From a virus, in IMG/VR virus record IMGVR_UViG_3300025286_000008, positions 1 to 62,477 of that record: a stretch of 62,477 nt of DNA; one strand, written 5' to 3'. The translations under genes and the position numbers were made by a program. The notes below the pieces were generated by a model. It was not told where the DNA came from, did not search any database, and worked only from the letters and a program-made list of their open reading frames with translations. Shown here piece by piece: positions 25,701 to 34,370 of this stretch (its first letter is position 1; every line of letters begins with the position of its first letter).

Positions 25701-28700
25701 TTTTTATTTGTCTAGCAACAAGCCCACCGATAGCAGAATCTCCGGTGCTCGCGTCGATTGCGGAAGAGACTGTGCCAACCTTATCCAAAAAGCCTACGTC
25801 ACCTGCAAATGCAGTGCTAAGGTCGTTGGCAAAGCTTTTAAAGCCATCGCCAGCAAACGTTGCACCCAACGCCCCTAGAGGGGAGGCAGAGGCTATCCCG
25901 CTCAATGCGGCGGCGGCTAATGAGCTTGATTCATTTAACTGGATTAAAGAATTGGCGGTTGCCAGGGTTTGGTCAAACAGAAGCTTAGATGCCTTAGTTG
26001 CCTCTCTAACTTTTCCAGCATCATCAAAGTCATCACCCAAAGCATCTAAAGCACCACCTAGTAGTTGAGAAGACTTAACTAGCTTATCGAAAGAGTCAAA
26101 TTTAATTTGATTTATCTTTGCTTCGAATGCCCCCTTAAGACCTCCGATAAGCCCGCCCAATGCCCCTCCAGCAGCAACTCCTACTGGACCAAGAAAAGAA
26201 CCAATACCAGCACCCAGTGCCGCTCCGCTTAATGCTCCGGTCGCACCGCCTATAAGTCCTGCGTTCGCACGGCCAGCACCACTTGCAAACCCTTTGACTC
26301 CACCAACTTCTGTTTGGCCAAATGAATCTTTGATACTATCTGCAATAGGCCCAATGGCTAATGCTGCAACAGCACCCAAGCCAAGACCTTTAACGCCGCC
26401 GAAACCTTTCAAAGGATTGCGAATACCTCTCCTGCCACCTCTGGCACTGGCTCGTTCAGCCTTTCTACCAGCACGGTCTGCTCTATCTACTCTATCCAAT
26501 CCTACAAGATCACTCTCTACCACACCACCCGTTCGACGCTGTGCTCTGATTCTTCGTAGTTGGGAAGCACGACGATCACGAGCGTTTTGACGACCAACTT
26601 GCCCCGAGTCAAGTGCTCCTACCCCACCACGAGATTCTCTAATTCTAGATTCGCGTAAGCTTCTACCCGTTGCATCATTTCTTGCAGCCCCTCTACTACC
26701 CAACTGTCTTGAGGCTCGTACCAACTCGGCCATTACCACTTTTTCTTGTTTGGCTCGATTCAGAAATCCTGCCGTAACCTGTGGTAAGATGAATGCTGCC
26801 CCTGCCAAGGCATTAACAAAGCCTCCAAAGGAACTGAAATCAAGATTACCTAAAACTAATAGTCCCGTAGCCGCCTTACCCGCACTCTCAGCAAGGTTGC
26901 TAACCCTACCACCGCCTTGGAATCTTTGCTTTCGACCGCCGCCTACTGAGCCACCGCCCCTAAAACGAGGAAGGTCTAGCCCTGAACCCTCTGAGGAAGA
27001 TTTGCGAATTACAAAAGACCCTGGCTCTAATGCTCTAGATACGGTATCCGAGTTTCCGCTACCTGGAATCCTGGTAACATCACTAGAATTAAATCTACCT
27101 AGTCCAGAAGCATCCCCTGTTCTATTGAACATGTCCAAATTCTGCTCACCTAGTCGGTCAACAGCATTAGGATGAAAGACTAATTCTCCAGGCGTTAACA
27201 GAGCGTCAACACTATTAGATACGCCGCCTCGTCCTTTAGCCTGGGTTGCTGCGGTAGCCGAAAGTTTGAGCGAGCTAGGACTACTAGAAATTGCTTTTCC
27301 TAAAATGCTGCCTCGTGAGTCCGAATTATTTCTAACTTTGAATTCATTAGGATCAACAAAAACCCCGCCGAATAATTTTTTCAAATCATCTTTATTTGAA
27401 ACATTGGCAAAGTCAAAGCCTGGGTCTGAGGTGGGATCGGTAACAAGGTTTTGACTAACTCTCCTAACAAACCCCTCAAAGAACTGACCCTTGACGTTTT
27501 GAACAGCACTATTAGACATTAACTCATTTAGGCGTACACTGCCAGGATTTAGTACCCCGCTAAAACGCTTCGTAGCCTTATTAAACAGCGGGACTATACC
27601 GCCTTCAATTTCTTCTGTGAAAATATCCCTACCGCTTTGAGATAAAAATCCAGGTTTAGCATTGGGTGCTTTTAGTACTGCTCCAGGCTTAATATTTCTA
27701 TTGCCTATGGCGGCCATTAGGTTCTGACGCCCTATAGCAGGGCCGTTCGCCAATACCGACTTAATGGTAGATGACAAAGGAGTGGGAGCACCCTCTAAGA
27801 AGGAAGCTCCAAACGTAGACCCAATTGATCCCGACGTAATAGTAGCGTTAGACCTACTCTTTTGTAGCAAGGCTCTGTATCTAGCATCTTTAGCTCCACG
27901 AAGCTTGCCCTGTCTGCCTTGAGGTCTTAATGTTTTTAGTTCGGCTTGCTCTTCTGTTGTTAATCCACCGTCATTAAATCTAACACGACCACCCGAACGA
28001 AATGGTTTTCTACCAACTCCACCGCCGCTACCAAAGCGACGAGCCCCGCCGCCAACACTTCTACGATTTAATGCCGCAATAAGAGCAGTGATCCTACCGC
28101 TGAGAGCGGTAAGCTGAGTTGTATTAGAGGTCTGTGCCGCAGTATTGGCCGCTATAGCAGCTTGCTTAGCTTGGGTTGATGCCCCGCTTACTGCTCCCCC
28201 TACCGCACCTCCGACGCCTCCTGCTCCACCGCCTTTGCCCAAGCCTCCGACAAATCCTCTACCAAAACTAAAAGCCGCTCCGGTTAATTTAACGGCGGCA
28301 AAAGCAGTCAACAGAGGAAGTGCTGGACGCAAAGCATCTGCAAGTGTGATAAATGCGTTGGCGGCAGTTAAGGCAAACTTAGCGAGATTTTGAAAAGTGT
28401 CAGACTTTGAAACATTACGCAGCAATTCCTGAAAGCGAGTTCCAACGTTTTCAAACTGTACCGCCAAGGTTTGTTGTGCTAAGGCTACATCTTTAGAAAT
28501 ACTCGCAGTACCCTGCAAGGCAACCGTTCTTGCCTTTTCCGCTTTCTCAAACTGAACGATGGCAGGAATTAAGTTTTTAAGTTGGCGGATACCACCCAAC
28601 TCTTCGACAATAGCACCGAAGGTAATCACATCTCCTGAAGCCTGTAAGGAGCTTAATTTTTCCGACAACACCTTAAAGGTATCAAAGAAGCCGATGAACT

Positions 28701-29754
28701 TGCCTTCTGTATCTGTTATTTGAATCCCAAGATCGTCTAAGAACTTAACTGTTCCTGGTCGTTGGAGTCGAGCAAAGATAGTTCTTAAACCAGTACCAAT
28801 AGAGTCGGCACTTTCACGAGTTGTTGATCTAACGGCAGTAAAGATAGCGATGAGATCATTAAGGGCAGCTTGTGGCTTTTGAAACTGACTACTAGACGCT
28901 GCAAATACACCACCAGCCTTTCGGATAACAGAAACAATATCTTCGGACTCAACGGCGAACTGCTTAGATACCGCATTGATAGAGCCTAAAACCTCTTCTG
29001 TCTTGCTAGCCTGAATATTAAACTGGTTCAGAGCAGCAATAACACCTTCCGTGGTGGACTTCATACTACCAAAGGTTGGAGACAATGAAGCTCGTGCAAC
29101 GGCTTTCAATGAAGACTCTACTTGGTCTAAAGTCTGTCCCGTCTGGGCAAACGTTCTAGCAACATCTACTAGGTCTAGGGCTGAAACGCCTAAAGTAGTA
29201 GAAAGCCTGTCTATCTGGCTAGTTAGCCCGTCAAGCTGTGAACCGACCTTGCCTGTGACCTGAGATATTTTAACTAGTTCTCTCTCGAACTTAATACCTT
29301 CTCCGATACCGTCTTTAAGAGCCCGTGCAAAACCAAAGATAGCACCAGTGGCAATCGTAAAGGCGGAAAATCTACGGATAGCTAAGGCGGCATCTTTACC
29401 GAAGGCTTGCATCTGAGTGCCAGCCGCTCCCACCTCTTGACCTACTCTACGAACACTCTTACTGGCAGAGGCGGCAGAACTGGAAAGAGCAGTAGTGGAC
29501 TGAGCAGCATTAGCAGAAGCCTTAGAATATGTGCTGACCGAAGCCACGCTTTTTTTGGAGGCGACATTCAAAGCCTTGAGATTAGCATTTGTAGCGGTAA
29601 TGCTTGCGTTAAGTTTGGTTAAGCCACCCCCTCCAGCTACAGTAACGTTAACCGGAGTATTGATACCTTGCAGTCCGGTTGAAATAGCCTTACGAACTTT
29701 CGCTAGGTTCTTTGGACCGCTAAGTACAACTTCTGCATTGATATTAAACGCCAT
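22729..29754 (-). CDS. Tail tape measure protein
   Basis: A 2,341-residue tape measure protein. I chose the ATG at 29754 (MAFNINAEVVLSGPKN), with AGG seven bases upstream; an in-frame ATG ten codons earlier lacks a site. The TP901-like core is at residues about 150-450, including SADSIGTGLRTIFARL. Long coiled segments, Gly/Arg-rich linkers and a LTPGELVFHPNAVDRLG segment follow. A hydrophobic Gly/Ala zipper lies at about 1130-1215 (GLIGGATGALSGAALGAG). At about 1.5 angstrom per residue the tail would be near 350 nm long. Ala/Pro/Gly repeats (KPGAAGAAG) occur twice near the C-terminus. Confidence 0.9.
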   Translation of the reverse strand: MAFNINAEVVLSGPKNLAKVRKAISTGLQGINTPVNVTVAGGGGLTKLNASITATNANLKALNVASKKSVASVSTYSKASANAAQSTTALSSSAASASKSVRRVGQEVGAAGTQMQAFGKDAALAIRRFSAFTIATGAIFGFARALKDGIGEGIKFERELVKISQVTGKVGSQLDGLTSQIDRLSTTLGVSALDLVDVARTFAQTGQTLDQVESSLKAVARASLSPTFGSMKSTTEGVIAALNQFNIQASKTEEVLGSINAVSKQFAVESEDIVSVIRKAGGVFAASSSQFQKPQAALNDLIAIFTAVRSTTRESADSIGTGLRTIFARLQRPGTVKFLDDLGIQITDTEGKFIGFFDTFKVLSEKLSSLQASGDVITFGAIVEELGGIRQLKNLIPAIVQFEKAEKARTVALQGTASISKDVALAQQTLAVQFENVGTRFQELLRNVSKSDTFQNLAKFALTAANAFITLADALRPALPLLTAFAAVKLTGAAFSFGRGFVGGLGKGGGAGGVGGAVGGAVSGASTQAKQAAIAANTAAQTSNTTQLTALSGRITALIAALNRRSVGGGARRFGSGGGVGRKPFRSGGRVRFNDGGLTTEEQAELKTLRPQGRQGKLRGAKDARYRALLQKSRSNATITSGSIGSTFGASFLEGAPTPLSSTIKSVLANGPAIGRQNLMAAIGNRNIKPGAVLKAPNAKPGFLSQSGRDIFTEEIEGGIVPLFNKATKRFSGVLNPGSVRLNELMSNSAVQNVKGQFFEGFVRRVSQNLVTDPTSDPGFDFANVSNKDDLKKLFGGVFVDPNEFKVRNNSDSRGSILGKAISSSPSSLKLSATAATQAKGRGGVSNSVDALLTPGELVFHPNAVDRLGEQNLDMFNRTGDASGLGRFNSSDVTRIPGSGNSDTVSRALEPGSFVIRKSSSEGSGLDLPRFRGGGSVGGGRKQRFQGGGRVSNLAESAGKAATGLLVLGNLDFSSFGGFVNALAGAAFILPQVTAGFLNRAKQEKVVMAELVRASRQLGSRGAARNDATGRSLRESRIRESRGGVGALDSGQVGRQNARDRRASQLRRIRAQRRTGGVVESDLVGLDRVDRADRAGRKAERASARGGRRGIRNPLKGFGGVKGLGLGAVAALAIGPIADSIKDSFGQTEVGGVKGFASGAGRANAGLIGGATGALSGAALGAGIGSFLGPVGVAAGGALGGLIGGLKGAFEAKINQIKFDSFDKLVKSSQLLGGALDALGDDFDDAGKVREATKASKLLFDQTLATANSLIQLNESSSLAAAALSGIASASPLGALGATFAGDGFKSFANDLSTAFAGDVGFLDKVGTVSSAIDASTGDSAIGGLVARQIKNTFTPGLALLDDIKGIGKFLGFGGEEKDFSQRVSFGRQVQAGQAGAKSLELIRDEDLKRAQDTSGRLLQHIVDNLSSEELLAVANGGEVANKELADLHSNLQNIAALQAGKRLTENLKGIAGDNEELGKVLASIFSTAELAARRELGRGGDFKSASEDFASNLFNSIDSSINDDQKVGKLLNALPEGAFSSIENFVNGVQGLDTAQLNELAKGLGFDTPHSLQLALQSLSRFNSELETALDPKADDNLAKIRLVQESLENLTKSIDALGQAADFLSRAASGATSNLQTRIGNADAETARILGGAGGKISAQGRINPFSNVAASSNADIQAGVNRIGNATGQPGAFRGIPETIQIGRDLPQILKSTLDSLGEDAVNIGPNAIIDEFKKQAGPAFARLPEVVQQDIVSNLQATFAKRQGEGADGQGSVQLKNILQLGDFESLGKTLTKAGEDQAAAAATVIESLNKFDAAIIESANLQLTIAREQAKADESIIKNNQSIRGRLDRFRPSTRDPLARDTTAERNLQQILTAQLSRGGEQAPGNVFNANAILDRRSTLQARRGQIQNDITTAQDRQAGGEDATSELTRLAGELANNTAALDGNQAALDTLSGDVTRLSEIESQLSRIQESRLNERQSAALFAADLAAAEGDPKKQEEILRKRLRPVLAQQAVARGEQIGIGDAAAIAQNPELVARAAKLNPAQSDQLQANVTGGIQNFVGGKLKGLGITTDGAGAQLAGNLFGLGATKQGSTDAEKQGRADIKTIAGGQNAIIQGLVDQNTALMVNQQAQMRAAILQTGEALKAAGLGAANLRGGVGASINNATGLPGFNFAALATNASTSGVTIPKPGAAGAAGAASDLFSPVTNIGRFRELQSLPLNSDISAPLAASKPGAAGAAGSPIAAAEVAAKRMGDGLRNAAAPVAEKLNQAAETLKNLPALTINLDGSVQPVEVILNGGQLLNEISPKITAQVLEQVSVRLKAMAQNGDPSLQQGK

Positions 29755-29770
29755 ATATTTACCTATAAAC

Positions 29771-29815
29771 AAAAAGCGATCCACCTTGAAATTAAAAAAT
29801 CAAAATAGATCGCTT
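29771..29815 (-). terminator. Hairpin with T-run before tape measure
   Basis: On the minus strand, AAGCGATC (29815-29808) pairs perfectly with GATCGCTT (29781-29774) across a 26-base loop and runs into five Ts (29775-29771). It lies in the 72-base gap after the tail assembly gene and upstream of the tape measure start. It would partly end transcription and lower tape measure expression relative to upstream genes. Confidence 0.6.
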
Positions 29816-29826
29816 ATCCGAGATTA

Positions 29827-30732
29827 TTACGTAGTTTCAGAAACTGAAGGTTTCTTGCTTGTCCGTCTTTTTCTTTTCTGCTTAGGCTTGGGCTCTTCTT
29901 TTACTTCGGTAGCAAAGGAAGCTTCATCGACAGGGTTGCCGTCGTCGTCTAAGAACGGAGAGGCTTCAACATTAAACTCGCCGCTATCCGTTAATTCCCG
30001 ACCTTCCGAATCTACAAAAACCGATTCAGTGTCAGACACCCACTTAATAAAGTTGCCATACTCATCAATATGCCGCCCCTTGTCATCCGTCAGGCGACCA
30101 CTTTTGTCCACAAGTTGATAGCTGTCATTGACAAAATTAAACTTGCGGAGGAACTGGTTCTCAGGAAGCCTGGAGTCTACATCTTCGGTATCAGATATCA
30201 GATGAAAAAACTCGCTTGCTCCCACCAGAGATACCTCGCTGTCCTGGTTCAGCAAATAGTCGTTCATACCACCAGGAAAATAAGGTTCTCCTGTCTCATC
30301 ATACACCAAACAACTAGCAAAAAGATAGTTAAAGCGGGCAGCATCGGCCTTGCCCTCACAGGAGTTGCTATCTAGCTCAGTTCTAGAGGAAAGCAGTTCT
30401 ACCATCTCATTCCTAGATTTAATCATTTTAAGGGCAATGTCCTTGCCTTGCGACAACTTAATGCCACCCTTAGCCAGGGAGTATTCCATGTCAATAATAT
30501 CCCTACGAAGCTCTTGATATCTAGCTTCTCGGTCATCGCTCCATAGTTTTCTCTTGCGTAGCTCTCCTTCAAGCTGATCTCGCAATAATGATCCAGCCTC
30601 TAATTCTTCGTTGAACGTCTTGCGACGAATCTCGTTAGCCTTAACCAGTTCGCCCATATTGGGACGACGTACAGCGTAAAGATCGCCACCTACTTCAAAA
30701 GTTCTCTTATCAGCTACCTTCTTCTTAGACAT
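29827..30732 (-). CDS. Tail assembly protein (pre-tape-measure)
   Basis: A 301-residue charged, helical protein with an AAGGAGAT site four bases before its ATG. The start KKVADKRTFEVGGDLYAVRRPNMGELVKANEIRRKTF is in the style of tail assembly chaperones, in which a short strand-turn-strand is followed by helices. The middle is acidic and includes KDIALKMIKSRNEMVELLSSR, and the C-terminus is a Lys/Pro-rich tail (KQKRKRRTSKK). Position directly upstream of the tape measure supports a chaperone role. I found no slippery site joining it to the previous frame. Confidence 0.5.
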   Translation of the reverse strand: MSKKKVADKRTFEVGGDLYAVRRPNMGELVKANEIRRKTFNEELEAGSLLRDQLEGELRKRKLWSDDREARYQELRRDIIDMEYSLAKGGIKLSQGKDIALKMIKSRNEMVELLSSRTELDSNSCEGKADAARFNYLFASCLVYDETGEPYFPGGMNDYLLNQDSEVSLVGASEFFHLISDTEDVDSRLPENQFLRKFNFVNDSYQLVDKSGRLTDDKGRHIDEYGNFIKWVSDTESVFVDSEGRELTDSGEFNVEASPFLDDDGNPVDEASFATEVKEEPKPKQKRKRRTSKKPSVSETT

Positions 30733-31051
30733 TACTATCTCCTTCTTCGTCCTTATTGACAGGTTTAAAGTTCATTACGTAACGGTTCCATGATAGCGTA
30801 TATTGAGCTATCTCACTCTGTGCAGCCCTTAAATTAGAATTTCCTGCATCTAAAATTCGCGTTCTTGCCTCTTGCCAGAGATTGCGAAATTCTTTTTGAG
30901 AGTCTGTAAGCTCCCTAAAAGGCAACCCATGACCCCACAGATAACCGAACTCGCCTTCAAATACTGCTAGCGATCCGATTATAGTTGTGTCAAACTTCTT
31001 CTTAATATTGTTTAATAGTCTCTTCTTGGATATGTCATTATAATTAGACAT
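30725..31051 (-). CDS. Small tail assembly region protein
   Basis: A 108-residue protein between the tail tube and tape measure genes, where tail assembly chaperones normally lie. It reads MSNYNDISKKRLLNNIKKKFD at the start and has an acidic end (KDEEGDSNV). Its 3' end overlaps the next gene by eight bases. No recognised domain. Confidence 0.5.
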   Translation of the reverse strand: MSNYNDISKKRLLNNIKKKFDTTIIGSLAVFEGEFGYLWGHGLPFRELTDSQKEFRNLWQEARTRILDAGNSNLRAAQSEIAQYTLSWNRYVMNFKPVNKDEEGDSNV

Positions 31052-31052
31052 C

Positions 31053-32120
31053 TTACTTCTTTCCTTTCATATTGTCAGCCATTTGCCGCATAGCCTGACG
31101 TTGTAAGTCCAACTTAACATCGGGAAGCTGATGCTCTTCTAGCTTGCCCTGCTCTAGTATAGCCTTTCTCCTTCTATCCATAGTCATTCGTCCGTTAATA
31201 TCATTTAGCTCTTTAATCTTGTCGGCCTCTTCTGGACTGTTGGCGACTACAAACATTTCCCCTCCCTGTCCTGCCCCAACACCCTTAGTGCCCAGTAGGT
31301 CTTCAGCCTCTTTTTGCGACCTTGCCTTGTCAGACTCTCTACGGCATTTAGCTATCCACCCGTCTAACATTAGGTCGTCTTCAATAACCTCTTCAGAGGG
31401 CCGTTCTGGATGCTCATAAGCAGAGTCATACATTCTAGAGTAAAGAATAGCGGTTTTTTGTTCCTCGTTAAAATCTTTAGCGGGTATGCCCAGCATATTC
31501 TCTTTACCTAAGCCCCAGTATGATCTAAATGGTTCGGTGCGAACTATCTCCCTCATATCTTCTGTGCTAACATTTGTTTTATTAATATGTTTACTGAAAG
31601 CCCTCATAACTATGCCATCCGATTCCCAAAAATTATCATAGGTATAAATCGGCTTATCGTCAACTCCCGTAATCCTCAAAGCTATCAAAAAGTCTCTCTT
31701 TAGGTTTTCAGCATGATATTCAAAGGTCATAAACTCCATAGAGTATTGTTTTTCCAACGACCTTAGTATTGCAGCATCAAGCTCTTTGATCCTACGTCGT
31801 ATCTTCTTCTGCTCTTTTTTATTATATAGGGCTTTATACAATAGTATTTTCTGATCTTCTAGATATTTTTGTAGATTCTCAAGCTGTTTCTCATGTTGAG
31901 GAGTCCATGTATTAGACTTAGCTAGGATAACCTTAGCCTGAGAGCGGCTAATAAAATCAGAGTACTTAACCTCTTCTAAAGCCTCGTGATAGAATAAGTC
32001 AGCTAAAGCTCGCTGACTTGAGGTCGGAGGATTAAGCTTATAGAGATGTTTACCTACCTTTAAATAAACAATTCCTGTAAGCAGCCTATCTACAATACTT
32101 TGCTTTTTACCAGCGTCCAT
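31053..32120 (-). CDS. Unknown coiled protein, tail region
   Basis: A 355-residue protein starting MDAGKKQSIVDRLLTG; an upstream in-frame ATG at 32174 lies within a terminator hairpin and is unlikely. The sequence is rich in long charged helices (for example KALYNKKEQKKIRRRIKEL) with two conserved-looking aromatic segments (YTYDNFWESDG, RSYWGLGKENMLG). It lies just after the tail tube gene, in the tail assembly region. Its function may be in tail assembly, but no family is recognised. Confidence 0.5.
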   Translation of the reverse strand: MDAGKKQSIVDRLLTGIVYLKVGKHLYKLNPPTSSQRALADLFYHEALEEVKYSDFISRSQAKVILAKSNTWTPQHEKQLENLQKYLEDQKILLYKALYNKKEQKKIRRRIKELDAAILRSLEKQYSMEFMTFEYHAENLKRDFLIALRITGVDDKPIYTYDNFWESDGIVMRAFSKHINKTNVSTEDMREIVRTEPFRSYWGLGKENMLGIPAKDFNEEQKTAILYSRMYDSAYEHPERPSEEVIEDDLMLDGWIAKCRRESDKARSQKEAEDLLGTKGVGAGQGGEMFVVANSPEEADKIKELNDINGRMTMDRRRKAILEQGKLEEHQLPDVKLDLQRQAMRQMADNMKGKK

Positions 32121-32140
32121 TATTTTCTCGTTCCTTAGAG

Positions 32141-32172
32141 AAAAAGGGGGGAAGGGATAAACCCCGCCCCCC
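32141..32172 (-). terminator. Terminator after tail tube gene
   Basis: On the minus strand a G-rich arm (six Gs, 32172-32167, then GGG) pairs with CCC and six Cs (32151-32146) with a small internal loop. The stem is followed by TTTTT (32145-32141). It lies 31 bases after the tail tube gene stop and separates that gene from the tail assembly genes. Confidence 0.72.
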
Positions 32173-32203
32173 ATTATTTAATCATGATCTTAACTACTAG
32201 GGT

Positions 32204-33352
32204 TTACGTGCCTTGCGTGGCCGCACCCATGTAACCAGATCGAATGCTCCACCACTGTTGACCGCTATCATTGAACGTGTCTCCAGAGTGCAGTACTGTA
32301 AAGTCATTAAACGTGGTATACGAGTGCGTGGTCGTAACGTTTCCACCACCAGCATCTCCACCACCGTAAGTCACTGAAGCCAGCTTGTTTTTCAATCCAA
32401 GATTGATCCGCAAACCTTCGCAGGTCGTGAGCCGAATCGGACGATCCGTGAGGTTGGCAGTCTCGCTACAAGGAGCCACTGCACCACCGCAATCGTCAAT
32501 CGCTGAAATCTGATCACCTGAAATCGAAGTGACTTCAATGTCAGTTGTAACTTCAACGGGGAACGTAACCGTCTTCGCATACGGGCTTCGAGTTCCCAAC
32601 TCAAACAAGTCTTCACGAGCCAAGTCGGTCGAAACTGAAATCGACACAACGTGACACTGACCGGATTTAACTCCACTGTCCGTTACGCCAAAGATGTCTC
32701 CAGGCAGACGAGTGTAGTCGGCGTCGTTGGCCTCGGCCAAGCTAGTCGCAAACTGAATGTTTTGGCGACGAGCAATTCCACCAGAACCGGCGGGGCCGTC
32801 ATCATTATCTGCAAAACTGGGAGAACCAGTCGCTTCGGCCAATGTCCAGGGTGCTGCACAACTTCCAGTGTACTTGTCCCAAACTCTAGTATTACCGGCC
32901 AGGGTAATATCTTCGCTGAAATTGTCTTCCAGGAGGAAATTGTAAGTAACTGAGGAAATCGTCAGTCCCGACATTTCGACATACGTGTCGGGGCTAGCAG
33001 ATACCGCATTATTGGTTTCGGGCCAGATGCCCAACTGCATAATGGTTTCTGCGGGAGCCCGCTCGGACAGCGTCGGACCCGTAAGGATTGCACCGTCTGC
33101 ATCGGAGGCCGCTGCCAGAGTGAATAGTGTTTGGTAGCCATCAAGCAGTTTGCTCAGGCTGACTTCTACATCGGGAATACCTTCGATATTCTCAAAAATA
33201 GCCAACTGACCTAATTCAAAAGCTTGCTCTAGATTAAAAGTAGTCGTCATCGAAACATTTTGCACACCGTGAGCTTCTCTGAACACGGTTGTTCCTGGCT
33301 TACGGAACGCAACCTGCTGGACGGGATAAAAAATTCGATTATTAGCAGCCAT
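32204..33352 (-). CDS. Major tail tube protein candidate
   Basis: A 382-residue protein with an AGGAGAA site upstream and a strong terminator downstream, which suggests an abundant, separately dosed product. It is upstream of the tail assembly genes and the tape measure, the usual tail tube position. MAANNRIFYPVQQVAFRKPG opens the sequence, and AFELGQLAIFENIEGIPDVEVSLSKLLDG resembles tail tube proteins in which a strand-rich barrel is followed by added Ig-like domains. Codons are biased toward C/G-ending forms as in the capsid gene. Confidence 0.65.
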   Translation of the reverse strand: MAANNRIFYPVQQVAFRKPGTTVFREAHGVQNVSMTTTFNLEQAFELGQLAIFENIEGIPDVEVSLSKLLDGYQTLFTLAAASDADGAILTGPTLSERAPAETIMQLGIWPETNNAVSASPDTYVEMSGLTISSVTYNFLLEDNFSEDITLAGNTRVWDKYTGSCAAPWTLAEATGSPSFADNDDGPAGSGGIARRQNIQFATSLAEANDADYTRLPGDIFGVTDSGVKSGQCHVVSISVSTDLAREDLFELGTRSPYAKTVTFPVEVTTDIEVTSISGDQISAIDDCGGAVAPCSETANLTDRPIRLTTCEGLRINLGLKNKLASVTYGGGDAGGGNVTTTHSYTTFNDFTVLHSGDTFNDSGQQWWSIRSGYMGAATQGT

Positions 33353-33388
33353 TTAGTCTTCTCCTACATTGAAAATGTATAACGTCAG

Positions 33389-33401
33389 TGTTAAATACAC
33401 C
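33389..33401 (-). repeat. 13-base element shared with 43240-43252
   Basis: The minus-strand sequence GGTGTATTTAACA lies about 37 bases upstream of the tail tube start. An identical copy lies at the start of the small cysteine-rich gene at 43240-43252. The two could be related promoter or operator sites, but a 13-base match is expected by chance several times in a window of this size. Confidence 0.25.
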
Positions 33402-33413
33402 ATTTATTGTAAA

Positions 33414-34370
33414 TTAAGCAATTATGATCTCAAAAGTAGCTCTTACAATACCCTCGTGTAAACGGCTATTATAAGAGTGCATCTCAGTAACGACCATATT
33501 AAAAAAGCGGGCCTTATTATATTGATAATCTCTTACCAAGTCTGGATACATCGTGGGGGAAGAAACCCTCATGCCCCGATGATCTAGGCTAAATACCCCA
33601 CTATCTAACATAGTATTATTATCGTAAAGTAAAATAGTTCTATCTTTTTGGAGAGAAATGATGTCGATTAGCTGATTTCTCCACCATCTAGATTCAGCTA
33701 GAATATGGAACAGTACGTCTTGATAAACAAACTGTCCAACACTGCCCATCTGGTAGGGCTTAAACTGTCTACGTGGAACCGCCTCAACCACCACTGCTGG
33801 CATTTGCACCCTATGATTAGACAGGATTTGCCAGTTGCCAGAACCAATATCGTGAAAAGTAGAGTCGTCTACACGATAAGAATTATATTGAAGCTCATCC
33901 CACCAGGGGGCTTGATCCGCAACATAGGTCTGCACATTACGAAAGCTATGCTCCATCTGTACCGTGCTCGTTGTCGCAATGCCAGTGGCAAAAATAACTC
34001 GCCCTAAAGGATAGTTATAATGATGCCCGTATGTAACATCGCCAGTTCCGTATAAAGTACCGCCAACATAGACCCCAGAAATATCAATGGGCTGAGAACC
34101 TGTGTTCTCTATGCCGGTTTCCCACACGAGGTCTTTTCGTGCGGTTTCCCATACCTGACCATCGCTATAAGAGGGGTCATCCACGGCCCTTAGCCGATCA
34201 AATGTTCCACCAAACGCTCCTGAAGTTGGAATCTCAATATTGCTAAAGCCACCAACTCCTAGCAAGCTCCAGTCAAGATAGGTCTTTAGATTGGATTCTA
34301 ACTGAGAAGTTAATAGGGTTTCGCCTATATTGTCAACGTTGTTCAAGGATGTGTAGTCTTGTCCAGCCAT
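33414..34370 (-). CDS. Neck/tail connector candidate
   Basis: A 318-residue strand-rich protein one gene upstream of the tail tube. Its N-terminus (QDYTSLNNVDNIGETLLTSQ) and its C-terminal NKARFFNMVVTEMHSYN are in keeping with tail completion or neck proteins, though I cannot name a family. It overlaps the preceding gene by one base (TAATG). Assignment is by order only. Confidence 0.45.
   Translation of the reverse strand: MAGQDYTSLNNVDNIGETLLTSQLESNLKTYLDWSLLGVGGFSNIEIPTSGAFGGTFDRLRAVDDPSYSDGQVWETARKDLVWETGIENTGSQPIDISGVYVGGTLYGTGDVTYGHHYNYPLGRVIFATGIATTSTVQMEHSFRNVQTYVADQAPWWDELQYNSYRVDDSTFHDIGSGNWQILSNHRVQMPAVVVEAVPRRQFKPYQMGSVGQFVYQDVLFHILAESRWWRNQLIDIISLQKDRTILLYDNNTMLDSGVFSLDHRGMRVSSPTMYPDLVRDYQYNKARFFNMVVTEMHSYNSRLHEGIVRATFEIIIA

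Noticed and set aside
25127-28393. Many plus-strand open frames opposite the tape measure, rich in Ser, Pro and Ala.
   Set aside because: Mirror images of Ala/Gly/Leu-rich coding on the minus strand; no start sites or conserved motifs.
30680-30770. A programmed -1 frameshift between the tail assembly genes, as in lambda G/GT.
   Set aside because: No slippery heptamer lies in the overlap, and the second gene has its own strong ribosome-binding site and ATG.
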